A DNA stretch of 64,000 nucleotides from Rhynchonema sp. JSB1_4 (GCA_030248065.1 JASAMV010006037.1:1-64000), one strand, 5' to 3'; numbered from the stretch's first letter, positions 33,401 to 49,069 are shown. Made by a program: numbers and translations. Notes: generated by a model not told the origin, from the sequence alone.

Positions 33401-36400
33401 CTGAGCAATTGGTGCAGGCGTTTGACAATGTACATATGGTGCTATTTTCTAGGATGCATTCTGGGTAGTGATATGTTGAGAGACTTATTCCGAAGATGGC
33501 CTGATTCAGCCATTGTCTGTATGTTTTTATCAAAAAATCGCCCACGGCGCTTGGTGCACCAAGTGATCACCAGGTGTGTTCACACAGGCGAATCGTCAGT
33601 AAGAACACACCAGATGGCCACGTGACCTCAACACATGAGAGCAGATGTTATTTTAGTGCTCTGATGAAACAGTGCAAACAGTTCGCCCGTTGCAGTAGCT
33701 GTCACCTCCTCGTGGTGACGGGTGGAAACGATCAAGGTTAAGAGCTAGCCTAGCCAAGATCGGCCAAGCACAGCTTCACAGCTCAACACAGAGTTTGCCA
33801 CCACAGTCGGCAACGGACGCCCGCCAGTGCTTTACCATCTCTGCTTTCCTTTTTCACCCCTGGCCACAGCACACGACAATAGCCACAGAGTTCCTAACAG
33901 TTTAATGGAGCGAAGACGGCCTGCATGGGCAGAGGGCCGTTGGACCAGATCTCCCCAAACTAGCCATGGGCATGGGAAGGCACAACCACAAAATGGCCCC
34001 GGTACCGTGCAATGGGGTGCTAAGAATCTCACGGGCATTACCCTCTACTAACACACCTCATGTTAATCCCCCTAGTACTAACACAAGACAGTTTCATAAC
34101 AGCTCCGTACAGCGACCACGTGCACAACAGAAAAGAACTCAAAGGTCCGACACAGAGTTCCTGCAGATAAACCTGCAACACAGCAGGGGCGGGACATCTG
34201 TCCTTAACCAAAACATCTCTAGACACAGCTCGGTCATAGCCCTGATACAGGAACCTTGGATCGTCAAAAACGCCATCAGAGGATTTGACAAAAACAGAGC
34301 GACAACTCATGCCTGCGAGGGAGACCAGCCACCCCGGGCGTGCATAGTGACCAAAAACGTCAGGGCGGTAAAACTGACTCACCTGTGCGACAGAGATACG
34401 GTTGTAATCAAGGCAAGCGTCAAAGATCGTGAGATTGTGATCATTTCCAGCTACCTGCCGCACGACCAAGCCATACCGAGCGCAATGCTGACGGTCGCCG
34501 TTGACTACGCGACAACGCATCGCATGCCAATCATCCTCGGCACCGATGCAAATGCTCATCACGTTGCCTGGGGCAGCACAAATACGAACAGGCGGGGCGA
34601 GCATTTTCTACAGTGGTTGGTCACCACAGATTTACAAGTTCTGAACAGGGGTAACGAACCGACATTTGTAACGCAGAGAAGAATGGAAGTTTTGGATATC
34701 ACTCTCGCATCACAGGCCATAAAGAGCAAAATAAAACAGTGGCGAGTGGACCAAAATGAGTCCCTCAGTGACCACAAGCAGATCCACTTCTCGCTGTCAG
34801 ACGCGAAAAGTGAAACGGCCTATATCCAAAATCCTAGACGCACAGACTGGGCACAGTACTCCTCACTACTATGCGAGTCGCTAAAACCGGAAAGCCCCCC
34901 TAACTCGCAGGAGGAAATAGAATCGGCCGTGAATAGATTGACCTCACAGCTCAACACAGCTTTCAACGCAGCATGTCCACGCAAAAAGGTAAGACTAGAC
35001 CGAAACTCGAAAGTCTGGACACCCGAACTGTCCCAACTCAAACACAGGTCTAGGAAGCTGTGGAGAGTGTACTTCCGCACGCAATCCCCAGACGATTGGG
35101 ACAAGTACAAAGCAGCCAAAACAGAATACAGAAAAGCCTATCGACAGGCGAACACGGCCGGGTGGAGGAACTTCTGTTCCGAAGTCACATCACAGCACGT
35201 GACGGCCCGCCTGTACAAAGCCATCACTATCGAAAGTAGCCCTCAGCTGGGCATGCTAAGGAAACCAGACGGCAGCTACACCAAGACGGAACAGGAAGCG
35301 CTACAGTTACTGCTACAGTCACACTTTCCAGGTTCCATTACGGTTGCAAATATGACGACACCCTCAAATTCGACAGTGGCCGGTCCAACCACGTCAGCAC
35401 ATCGGTCGGCCGACTGGACAATAGCCGGTAACGTTGTCACAGTTGAGAAAACAGTGTGGGCCCTGGGCCAGTTTCAACCATACAAATCAGCGGGCACCGA
35501 CGGCATTTTCCCCGCACTCTTACAGTACGGCGCGAAAACGATCGCAGAGCCGCTGACAGCGATTTTTCGGGCATGTCTTGCTCTGAACTACGTTCCAAGC
35601 AGCTGGAGAGAGACCAAGGTCATCTTTCTCCCAAAAGTGGCGAAGCAGGACTATGGTGACCCAAAGTCTTTTCGACCCATTAGCTTGTCATCATTTCTCC
35701 TAAAAACGCTTGAAAGACTAGTGGACAGATACATCAGGGACACAGCTTTGATTACTGCTCCTATCAGCCCAGCTCAACATGCATACCAACCAGGCAAATC
35801 CACGGAGTCAGCTCTGCACAGTCTCGTGGATGTCATAGAACACACAATAGATAGAAAGAAAACAGTATGCGATTGTTGCTTTCTTCGATGTGCAAGGGGC
35901 CTTCGATCACGCCAGCCACGGCCTTATCAGACAAGAACTGAGAAGCCGCAATCTACCTGAGGCAATAGTTGAATGGATATTTTTCATGCTGCAACACAGA
36001 ACAGTGACCGCTACCCTCAACAGCCGCAGCGTCACCGTCCAAACCACGCAGGGCTGTCCACAAGGGGGAGTCATGTCACCCCTCCTGTGGTGCCTGATCA
36101 TGGACATCCTGATCAGAATCACACAGGCTCAAACAGACCTTCACATTCAGGCATACGCCGATGATGGGGTACTGGTATCAACGGGCTCCGATTTATCGAA
36201 AATGTGCTCCGATATCGAACAGGCACTGAACAATGTGCAAAGCTGGTGTCGGCAAAACGGACTGGACATCAACGCAGGAAAGACAGAAGTCATTGTCTTT
36301 ACCAGGAACAGGAGCAGACCCGGCCTTCGGCAAATCACGCTAGGGGGCACCCAATTAGCATACTCAGAGACAGTAAAGTACCTGGGGGTACTGTTGGACG

Positions 36401-39400
36401 AGAAACTGCTGTGGAGACCACATCTGGACAAGCAGTGCAAAAAAGCTGTTGTCGCCCTAATCCAGTGCAGACGAATGGCTGCAGCAAAATGGGGACTACG
36501 ACCAAAAATATGCCTCTGGCTGTACAACAGCATCTTAAAACCGATGCTGGGCTACGGCGCCATAGTGTGGTGGAACCGCTCACAGCTAAAAACAGTTCAA
36601 AAACAGCTGAGCTCAGTTCAGAGGTTGGCGTGCCTCCTGATAACAGGTGCCATGAAAACCACACCGACTAAGGCCCTCGAAACCTTAATCAGCCTGCCCC
36701 CGCTGGACCTGTGGGTCCAGGGGGAGGCAATGCTTTCAGCTGCCCGCCTCACAACTGCCGGCGTATGGCAACCGCGAAGCAGGGCGGGGCACAGTACAAT
36801 CACGCGACTGACAAACCGACATGTACCACGGATCTTATGGCCGTCGGACGCTCAGGTTGCCAAATACAGGTTTGGGGATAGCTTTACAGTACGATTGACA
36901 GACCGGGATTTCTGGAGAGACAAAACGACCACATATTTTGAACAAATAGAGGGTATCAAAGTGTTCACAGATGGAGCCAAACACCCTGTAACAGGGAGAA
37001 CGGGATATGGAATAGTCATGGAGAACGAATGCGTCAGCGGTGGTCTAGGCACCACCTGCACAGCTTTCCAGGCCGAACTATACGCAATCATATGCGCGGC
37101 CCAACAGTTGCTCGAAAACAGCACAGGCCCCAAAAGTATACACATATTCACGGACTGCAGGTCGGTCCTGCAAGCGCTCAGCGCGCACAAAGTACAATCA
37201 AAATTAGTATCGGAAGGCGCCACTGTGCTAAATCGACTGGGCGAACAACATAAAGTCACTCTAACATGGATTCCGGGCCACAGCGGGTTCGACGGCAACG
37301 TCCGTGCCGATCGCCTAGCGACCGCTGGCCGATCCCAATCACAGACCGGACCAGAGCCGACGTTTGGCATCAGTAAGTCAGCATCAAGATCAGAGGTAAG
37401 AACATGGCTGTTGACACAGTTGCTAAAACGGTGGGACGAGGAAGATCAGTGCAGGCACAGCAAACAGTTTATCACAGGGGTGGACACGCGCAAAGCGCTG
37501 GAGTGTCTCTCTCTCTCACGAAGGGACCTCAGATCTATTGTGTGCATGTACACAGGTCACAGCCCACTAAACAGGCACCTAACCAAAATGGGCCTCAGAG
37601 ACGACCCAACCTGCACCACTTGTGGCGAAGAAGAAACAGTCGAACATTTTCTGTGTAAGTGCCTCGGCTTGAAAAACATCCGAAAACGAACCTTGGGCGC
37701 AGAAACAATCACCCTGGATGAAGCCCGCGACACTAAAGTGTCCTGGGTGGCCGAATTTATTAGGGAGACTACACGTTTTGATTAGAATTTCGGCATAGTG
37801 CAGCATAGAAATAGGAACAGTCCTGTCACAGTTAGCACACATCACACAATGAACGGGGATCTGTTCTACACAGAATAATGGTCTCCAAGTTGCTGGGCCT
37901 GTGTAAAAATCCCTACCATGGGGTTCCACACTGGCGCGGCTACGCCGCGCCTGCCCACGAATCATCATCGCAAACAGTTCGAAACAGACAATTCAAAATT
38001 ACGATTCTCCAGATAAATCGCGACACGGCTTGTGGCCAACTTCTGGATGTTGATGAAACAAAGCCCGATGATTTCACCCTCGATTTGTACAGTACGGTGG
38101 TGCGACTGAAGACCAGCATGTACACATTTGTGCTGCCCGTTGAAAGTGCACTCATATTGGTCGGTTTGCTAGTTTGCCTTTTTTGTGTTCCTATAAATTT
38201 AGCAAGCTTATACTTTCAGACGGATCGATTCGACCTGCTGCATTCCTGCCGACAACTTGGTTGCGAACTTGGATACTATTTTCAAGCTCAGGTCAGTGTT
38301 CACCAGTGTGCAGCAGAGTTTTTTTTTCAAGATGAGCCACTGGCTCACCACTGGTTTATATTTGTCAAAATCTACTGGCTCATTTTAAAAGTTTAAAATT
38401 TAAACTGTTTTGCGATTGCTTTAGTATGTTTTTGCGCGCCAAGATTGTAAACAGTGTGTTTTGGCCTGAAAATTGACGGTAATCGCTCGTAGCGCAAAAA
38501 TTTGACATTTTGCACCACCGATTCCTACGAAAAGGTTCGTTTTGAAGAATTTTGCAGGTTTTTTGTCTGTGCTCTGTGCAGCACAGTGTGTATCACACTT
38601 TGGTTACTGACAGGGAACGTATTCAGAGAGAAAACCCCTGGCGTGCAAACAGAGGCCTGACAGTTGTGGTATGAACCTTGTGTTATCATGCCCCTTGTTG
38701 AGCGTTATCACTTATTGAAACAATTTTTACACAAAAATGCTTTCGGCAGGACGACTACCTGGACTGTTTCGGTGACCGTGCCAACGTGGGCAAAGACTCG
38801 CAGGACATCCAGAATGGCAAATGCTCGTGGCTGGCTGTGATGGCTGCGCAGCACTTGAGCAACGATGAACATTTGTGGAGAGAGTTTGTGGTGAGTCGGA
38901 ATAGATTAATAGACAGTTTGGGTGGTTGGACCTTCAATTTCGCCAGTTATATGTAATTGAACGTGCTGGGGCTTTGGTCGGACACGGTGTTTGACAGCTC
39001 ATCTTCGTGTGCAATTTTGTTCAGTTTTGACTTCTTCGAAAAGCACAACGATTTTCCTCACATCAAACAGTCACTGCTTGCGCAAACACCGTAAAGCATC
39101 GTCGTCGTCGTTAGTACAGTGCCCAGCACAGACACTGGCTCTGTCCGAGACACACGCAAAATACTTGCTGTAACATTACGGCGCAACACTGAAACAAGTT
39201 TCATGCAAATTTGCTACCGCGTAAAATACCAAAAAGTTCTGCACAGCACACTACCAACTTTGGTGCCAAGAAGACCACGTGGTGTTTGAAAGTTTTATGA
39301 CCCTGTCAAGGCTGTTGGACACATGCAAGTGATTGAGTGTCCAATTCTTGATTTCCATAACCTTACTGCTCAGTACTGGCGCACGTGTTTGAAGGGAAAG

Positions 39401-39695
39401 TACCAATTAAATGAAGATTGCTGACATGTCATGGTTTGCGCACTGTAAGTTTGCTACAAACTACCCCAAATGTGCTCATGTTTTTTCACAGGAGAACTAC
39501 GGCCAGAGTGCACCGGCGTCAGTTGCAAAAATTCGTCACATGTACACCGAAACGCTCAAGTTGCCTCAAGTTTACGCTGATTTTGAACGTTGCCAGATTG
39601 AAACGATATCTGAAAACATTGCGCTATTGCGAGAACCAAAACTCGAAACTGTGTATTCTGAGCTTTTGGACACACTCTGTTCTAGACAGAAGTAA
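30458..39695 (+). CDS. FDPS: Farnesyl diphosphate synthase
   Basis: Eight exons: 30458-30589, 32932-33066, 33142-33222, 33310-33429, 38013-38159, 38220-38291, 38750-38890, 39492-39695; 1032 nt, 343 residues (human cytosolic form 353), all phase 0. The enzyme condenses IPP with DMAPP and then GPP to make FPP. Visible motifs: LDYNIPGGK (IPP-binding GGK), the first aspartate-rich motif in AYFLVADDIMD, and the second in DDYLDCFGD followed by GKCSWL. The aromatic pair Y-F four and five residues before the first DDxxD is the usual C15 chain-length determinant. No presequence, so cytosolic. Exon 1 was placed by its splice phase and its alignable KQIIKSKLSK / MLDYN junction. Intron 1 (2342 bp) hosts an antisense receptor gene and intron 4 a LINE, making this a 9-kb gene for a 1-kb CDS. 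Confidence 0.93.
30899..32298 (-). CDS. Ionotropic glutamate receptor-like protein, divergent, nested in FDPS intron 1
   Basis: Three exons on the minus strand: 32298-32059, 31985-31612, 31568-30899; introns of 73 and 43 bp; 1284 nt, 427 residues. The S1 part begins VKIMSDSYPPFMFP, continues YPGIEAEFMDAILKSMGLKA, then AYITSGRARYVTFSD, where the arginine is the ligand-carboxylate-binding position of the family. One or two hydrophobic segments lie in exon 2 (LLLAIVLTLFRSSLLACLLV, M3-like). Exon 3 holds the S2 half and a C-terminal membrane segment (TLAAPFILLGVGAILGALL). There is no amino-terminal domain and the SYTANLAAF channel motif is not recognisable, so it looks like a short variant or IR-like receptor. 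No signal peptide follows the ATG at 32298, and an upstream stop in frame suggests either that start or a missing 5' exon. Confidence 0.75.
33685..33775 (+). ncRNA. HDV-like self-cleaving ribozyme at the LINE 5' end
   Basis: Folds in the HDV topology. P1 is 33685-33691 (GCCCGTT) with 33717-33723 (GACGGGT), opening with the expected G-U wobble. P2 is 33697-33702 (AGCTGT) with 33770-33775 (ACAGCT). P3 is 33704-33706 (ACC) with 33714-33716 (GGT), closing loop TCCTCGT, close to the HDV L3. P1.1 is C708/C709 with G724/G725. P4 is 33729-33733 (CGATC) with 33758-33762 (GATCG), extended by GGTTA/TAGCC. J4/2 is 33764-33767 (CCAA), matching C-N-R-A with C764 as the catalytic cytosine. The cleavage site precedes G33685, at the boundary with the target duplication. 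Such ribozymes are known at 5' ends of R2 and several other non-LTR families, where they process the transcript. Structure only; no activity shown. Confidence 0.78.
33966..37785 (+). pseudogene. LINE polyprotein (endonuclease, reverse transcriptase, RNase H) with one frameshift
   Basis: The first reading frame runs 33966-35960 and the second 35890-37785, offset by +1; the switch must fall near 35865-35890, inside RT, just before the FFDVQGAFDHA motif. The endonuclease has EPW, GTDANAHHVAWGS and SDHKQ. RT motifs are SFRPISLSSFLLKTLERL, HAYQPGKSTESAL, GCPQGGVMSPLLW and the catalytic YADD at about 36152. RNase H shows FTDGAK, the AELYAII glutamate, FTDCRS and WIPGHSGFDGN. The C-terminus carries a C-x2-C-x8-H-x4-C knuckle (CTTCGEEETVEHFLCKC). 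No separate gag-like ORF1 is evident upstream. A single extra base would inactivate this copy; otherwise it has no stop codons, so it is young. Confidence 0.88.
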
Positions 39696-39909
39696 AATGA
39701 TGCTCATATCATGTATCATAAGTCTAGTCATTTTGTTGTTAAATCAGCTGTGGTTGAGTTATAGATGGTGCTACATTCAGATTGAGCATTCCATGACATG
39801 TGCTACAGCAATTGCAAATTAGTCAAATTGTTTCTTGAAGGTGTTTTGTTGACAGGTGATAAATGTTTTCTTTTCGCATTTTTTGCGCTTTCTCCAGTGT
39901 CCTCTGGTC

Positions 39910-39915
39910 AATAAA
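39910..39915 (+). terminator. Probable FDPS polyadenylation signal
   Basis: Canonical AATAAA in 'ctggtcaataaaggctc', the first one downstream of the FDPS stop codon. Confidence 0.5.
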
Positions 39916-40230
39916 GGCTCTATCCTATTCACTCAATTTTATTATGATAAAAAATCGTTTAGTATTCGAACCGAAGATTGATCAAACGAAAGTTTGTTCC
40001 GATGTCATGCACCAAAAAGACTAGCGCTGTGCTGTATTTGTTTGATTTGTGCGCGTCATTCTGGTTCCTGCCGGCTAACTGTCAGCATGTGCCTGTCGTT
40101 TGGCAACCAGTAGTACAGTGATGAGCATCGTTTTCAACTCACCCGCATGATATAATATGCTTTCTCTTGCTAGTGCGCCGACAAACTACATTGACATTTG
40201 GTGGCATCATTTTGAATGTATAAGCATAAA

Positions 40231-40403
40231 CTACGTCAACACAAGCCCGATTTCGGTGGTGGTGTGGTTACAAAACGAACAGAAAGAGAAAATCCTCATA
40301 CGACGTTGTAATCCACAACGTATAACACTTCCCAAATCAGCAGCCACTTATGAATGTTTGACTAATCTGTCACTTCCGAAATCGGGCTCGTGTTGCCGTG
40401 TAT
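40231..40403. mobile_element. MITE family I, copy I1
   Basis: Left arm CTACGTCAACACAAGCCCGA, right arm TCGGGCTCGTGTTGCCGTGTA, inverse of each other with a few mismatches. The interior 'cagaaagagaaaatcctcat' and 'cccaaatcagcagccac' is shared with copies at 44816 and 51109. Confidence 0.8.
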
Positions 40404-41128
40404 GTGCATACTCTGCAGAGCAATATGGTCTGACTTTAAAACCAAAAGTACAATCATTAGCTGGCAACCGCTCTCTGTGACAAAAGTGCGCTGTCACAGC
40501 ATTCCTTGTGTCTTCTAAGTGTGTGCGTCCACCACCAATTCTTTGGGCAGATTTGCATCAAAGGATAAAGCAGCCAGGATAAAGGATGGTTTAGCCAGCC
40601 AGCTGTCCCAGACGCTCAAGCTTTGTCTCGATGTGCATCTATTTGGCTGGTTCCCGCCCGGACGGACACCTGCGTTTACAAAAACTCAGTTCCCCATTTT
40701 GTGACAAATCTGGCTTATCTTCATGCCGTCAACGCACATGGTCAACACCAGCCCTCAATTTCTCGAGCCCGTTCAGGGCTGCTTGAGTTGACGTCCAGAG
40801 TTGACGTTTTGCGTTAGCGACTAAACAATTAGCCACAAATCTCAGTGCGCGCATTTTCTGGCCTGTTGTAAACAATAGTCTTGGCATAAAGTGGTTCCAG
40901 TTCAAAGCTAAGTGTAGCTGTCGCGCTGCTTCCACTCTGGTTTTCTGCAGCGCATAGGGATTTGTATTGTGTAGAAGATGTCGCATTGCAAAAAGTTTTG
41001 TGAAGTCGCATTTTGTAACTTTCCATTGCTATTTCGGTAAATATGTAATTCAGTGTACTCTCCAGAGAGATCAGTTAGTGATCAGCTATTATTGATGGTG
41101 GCGGGTAAATGGGCACCATCGAACAATC

Positions 41129-45199
<4,071 letters not shown>

Positions 45200-45409
45200 T
45201 TGTTGTCATGTGATTCGACATGCTATTTTCTCTTCACTTTTTTGCCACGCTAAGGTGCTTGCCTGCATGACAATATCTCTGTACAGCAACGTGAAGCCAT
45301 ACTTCTGAACTTTATTGGGCCAACATTTTGTTTCGTGTGTGCTTATTTTTAGATCAACCATTAGTTGCGGGTCGCAGTGAGTTTCTGTACATAATGGTCA
45401 TGAGGAAAA

Positions 45410-45415
45410 AATAAA
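45410..45415 (+). terminator. Probable malic enzyme polyadenylation signal
   Basis: AATAAA in 'ggaaaaaataaaatg', about 210 bases after the stop codon. Confidence 0.5.
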
Positions 45416-45723
45416 ATGATTTTCCGTTCTTTTCTTGACGTACTATGAGACGCTTCACTAATGGCAAGTTATTGAAAGACAGCAGCCTTAGTAGCCGGTA
45501 AGCAAAGCATCATAAAAACGTTTCAATTCTGATTGTAAACGCGGTTGACCAACGGCTGCGCCTCAAGAATATCGTTAAAAAAATAACACTTTCTATATTT
45601 CAAATTCCTTTCCCAACACTCTCCATTATTATTTTGAACACGATTCTCAACCCACTCGTTCGTGTTCTCTTGATGCGATCCATTCATGCAGTAAATCCTG
45701 TTCAAGCATTCAGCGATTTATAG

Positions 45724-45842
45724 AACATTTCCGAGCCGATGCCCCGTTCCTGCTAGCGATTGCTCGCACGAGCACACTGGTGTGCCACTGTTTATTTGTC
45801 GGCAGATAATGTCGGGCCGCAAGAATGATCACATTCTTAGGA
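45724..45842 (+). pseudogene. Serpin C-terminal relic
   Basis: Reads F-R-A-D-A-P-F-L-L-A-I, then after a 2-base frame change H-E-H-T-G-V-P-L-F. The intact serpin downstream has [21 protein letters not shown] at the same place. The match ends after about 30 residues. It is a decayed duplicate of the last serpin exon. A minus-strand fragment at about 45640-45705 (TNEWVENRV) resembles the serpin 'INxWVE' segment and may be another relic, in inverted orientation; that part is weak. Confidence 0.65.
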
Positions 45843-46583
45843 TAAGTGAGCTGCACTCCGGTGCGCAAGAGCAATAATAGCATTTTTCAAGCTTGACTTC
45901 GATGTGGATCACGGAATGTGCTCTTGGAATGCGAATGTGCTCCTGGATAAAGTGTATCAAAATTCTAGACTTGCAGCAAAGTGAATTGGAAATTGATTTT
46001 GTGACTGATAACCAACTTGCTTGCCTGTAGACACCGGAGCCATCACTATTGGTTACATCCAATTTCATCCAAATCTCTATTGCTTTTTTGATCTCTGACT
46101 GGTACTGCTTGTGTCGTTGGTATCGTGACGTACATATAGACATATACAGTAGGTTGCACGCCCAGGGTAAACAACAATCAAATCAAATGAAATCGTTCAC
46201 CCCAATAAATGTTGCCAGTGAGTTTTAACTAGAAATAAGTCTTTCCAATAATTGCTTGCTCTTTTGATCGTAACGAACTACATAACGAATAATTTTTTGT
46301 ACTTTGCTGCAATACAAGTACGAACACCAACGCACAAAAAGAAGAATTCATATTCAGGACAGGCTTTCCGGAAAAAGTAATATACGCGGAGTGGATTGGC
46401 CCAATACCGTTGGCATGTGGTTGAATTAATCAACTACATAAATCTGCACGGTTTCAATCCGTAATTCTCAGCGGACTGTTATCCACAGCATTGTACAATA
46501 AAAACAGTATAACATCGCCATCAGAGTTTTGATTTCTTTCGGTCGCAACCCTGTGTCCCATTCTGGTTCAACGTTTATCAAGA

Positions 46584-49003
46584 ATGAACATTATCCAATT
46601 CTCATTCCTGCTGGTGAGTTAGATTTGAACAAGAAGCCATTGATGCGCACAAAATTTGACTCTCAGATTGCCTGTGCATCGTGTGCGTTTGCGAGGAGGG
46701 GGACACCGTTCATCCCCAGTCGCACCAAATGTGTCAACAGAGTGTGTGCGCGTGACGAAACGTGCATACGTTACATTATTCATCTATCGCGTCGACCTCA
46801 TATGCTGGATGTTTGCGTGAAACATCCAGGTCACCTGAAACATCACGTTTTTGCTTTCATTTCCAGTTCTATTCGATTCATATTATTTATGTTCTTTAAC
46901 TTGTGAATGAACACAGTGTTTAGCGACATACAGTTTCCGTTGGATGGTCTAACCCAACGCCTCGAGCAACGACTGTGGCTAGCAGTGATCCAGTAGTCAA
47001 GGACGGACAATGCGCTCTTGCAAGCAATGTCCAGTCAGATGACTTCCACAAGGCTTTCACTGATTTCGCATTCAATGCGTATCGACAAACGGTTATTGGT
47101 TGAGTATATTTGTCACGCCTATCATCATCAGAGTGTCATAATTGTAACTTATTTCTCACGTCTTACCGAAGCAAAAAACGCCTAAAGCTCACCGTGGTAC
47201 ATATGTACATACAATCAGGAAAATCCTGGATTTCGGGTCTATGTCCGTAAATCTGGCAATAATATACTTGGTGCCAGGTTTATCTAGGTGAGCGCCTTTA
47301 TCTGTGTTCTGCTGCAGCACGGTACAACACATGCCATACCTATACTGTAACCGATGACCACATTAAACCAAAAATATCATCTAGATTCTATCAGGTTGCC
47401 AGTATGACCGATGACGTCAACATCTTTCTGTCGCCGGCCTCAATCGCGTTGGCATGGGGAATGGTGAATGAAGGAGCTGATGGGGACACGAGACGCGAAA
47501 TCGAACACGCGCTGATGCCGTCGGGAAATGTGGACAAAAGGGTGCACGCACGAAACTACATTTTACTCAAACAGTCAGTCTGTGAGCCCCTGCTCTGTTT
47601 TAGAACCTGCCCGGTCATTTCCATCGGTTCCAAGCGACTGTATTTGACGAACCCACCAACTACGAACTGGCCAGCGCAAACAAATTATTCATCGATAACC
47701 TGTTTCACGTTCTGGATGGGTTTGCCGGTTCCGTGGCACAGTGTTTTGAGTCAAAATCAGGTTGAAAAGAAAGTTTTCTCAATAAATGTGCATGGTATAT
47801 GTATCAAATTAATTGTTGCCAATTTTGTCGAACCTACAAAACGTTTCAGAGCGACATGACATTCAAGGCAACCCAGATGGTGTTCGAAAACTGATCAATC
47901 AGTGGGTAGAAGATCAAACCAAACAAAAAATAAAGAATCTGATCCCACAAGGAGCCATGGATGAAGAAACTAAAATGGTGCTCGTGAACGCGATTTACTT
48001 CAAAGCTGATTGGGTGACACAATTCGAGAAGAAAGATACCACAGAAGTAAACATTTTACGCATTGTTTCAAGATTGCAGTGATCAAACCATGAAAGTTGA
48101 TTCACAACACTTTTAGCAACAATTCAGCAAGTTCAATGAAGTGTCCAGCAAAGTTCCTCTGATGAACGCTGATTTCAATGGTGATTCCGCTATTCCCTAC
48201 TATGAGACTGCTGCCTATCAGGTACATATGCCAATGACTTATCGATGGATTGTGTTAAAAAAATTTTTACGCAAATTTTCACCAGGCGATCAAACTGGCG
48301 TACAAGGGCAACGAGCTGTCAATGATTGTACTGCTGCCACCCAATAATCGTCAAGCAATGCGTACCCTCGAAGCCTCACTGAGCTCCGAATTGCTGAGGG
48401 AGATAAGCAAGCACGCAACAAAGAACAGGCGAAACATCGTGCAAGTTTGGCTGCCGAAATTCAAGCTCGACGTTACAGTGCCCCTGAAAGACGTATCCAA
48501 GGCGATGGGCATTAATGAAGCGTTTGATTCGCGCAAAGCCAATTTCAATAGGATGGCACCAGAACCGGTTTACGTCAGCGAAGCGTTCCACAAGGCGTTT
48601 GTTGACGTGAGTGCATTTTTACAAGAATAGGGTAAAATTCTCACTGGTCATCGATCAGTGTCACTGCCTATTTATCACGCAATGTATTTTTTGCCAAACT
48701 ACATGTTTCGATCGTCGTACGCGCAAACGCTGTTCTAGGTAAGTGGCACAAACGACCCAGACGTGTAGTTTCGGTTTCACGTTAATTTATCGCAAATTGC
48801 GCTGACGAAGCTTACTATCACTCCATTAGGTCAATGAGGAAGGCACCGAAGCTGCAGCGGCTACGGCGATAATTGTACAGGGGCGCAGTTCACTAGGATC
48901 AAAAACATTGAAATTCCGCGCTGATCACCCGTTCCTGTTTGTGATTGTGCACGAGCGCACGGGCGTGCCACTGTTCCTGGGCAAATATCTGGGCAATCGG
49001 TGA
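46584..49003 (+). CDS. Serpin, predicted inhibitory, Arg at P1
   Basis: Eight exons: 46584-46613, 46924-47091, 47395-47541, 47604-47760, 47850-48046, 48117-48221, 48286-48606, 48830-49003; 1299 nt, 432 residues. The start [10 protein letters not shown] is hydrophobic and suggests secretion, though this 30-nt first exon is the least certain. Serpin landmarks: [62 protein letters not shown], and the C-terminal [20 protein letters not shown]. The reactive loop hinge is [11 protein letters not shown], with Gly at P15, Thr at P14 and alanines at P12-P9, as in inhibitors. Counting from the hinge puts Gly-Arg-Ser at P2-P1-P1', which predicts trypsin-like protease targets. Introns are 55-310 bp. A decayed paralogue lies 0.8 kb upstream. 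Confidence 0.92.
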
Positions 49004-49069
49004 AATAAGTGAAGTAACCATGTGATGCAACACACGAGCAAACCTTTGTAAAATGCTATAGTTTATATG

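Larger units (their letters stand above)
33685..37969 (+). mobile_element. Near full-length non-LTR retrotransposon in FDPS intron 4
   Basis: About 4.28 kb bounded by the direct repeat GCAAACAGTTC(G) (33674-33685 and 37970-37981), an 11-12-bp target duplication. The 5' end is the HDV-like ribozyme; the 3' end has a hairpin (GGCGCGGC/GCCGCGCC at 33-18 bp before the end, 37933-37951) and a short ATC repeat instead of poly(A). One ORF (33966-37785) encodes endonuclease, reverse transcriptase and RNase H. The RNase H domain puts it with the I/R1/LOA/Ingi-type clades; I cannot place it further. It lies in the sense orientation of the host gene, wholly intronic. Confidence 0.9.
39696..41128. other. 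FDPS 3' UTR and intergenic, with MITE I1
   Basis: AATAAA at 39910-39915, about 215 bases after the FDPS stop, is the probable polyadenylation signal. MITE copy I1 lies at 40231-40403. I see no gene in the rest. Confidence 0.5.

Noticed and set aside
33661..33684. Hammerhead-like CTGATGA at 33661
   Set aside because: No matching GAA core and stems could be found; it also lies outside the LINE boundary.
46529..46906. 125-codon ORF overlapping the serpin first exon
   Set aside because: It is out of frame with the hydrophobic start [10 protein letters not shown] and resembles no protein; probably a shadow.
47601..47859. Continuation of serpin exon 3 as an unspliced frame
   Set aside because: The frame loses serpin similarity after residue VDKR; splicing at 47541/47604 restores it ([11 protein letters not shown]) in another frame.
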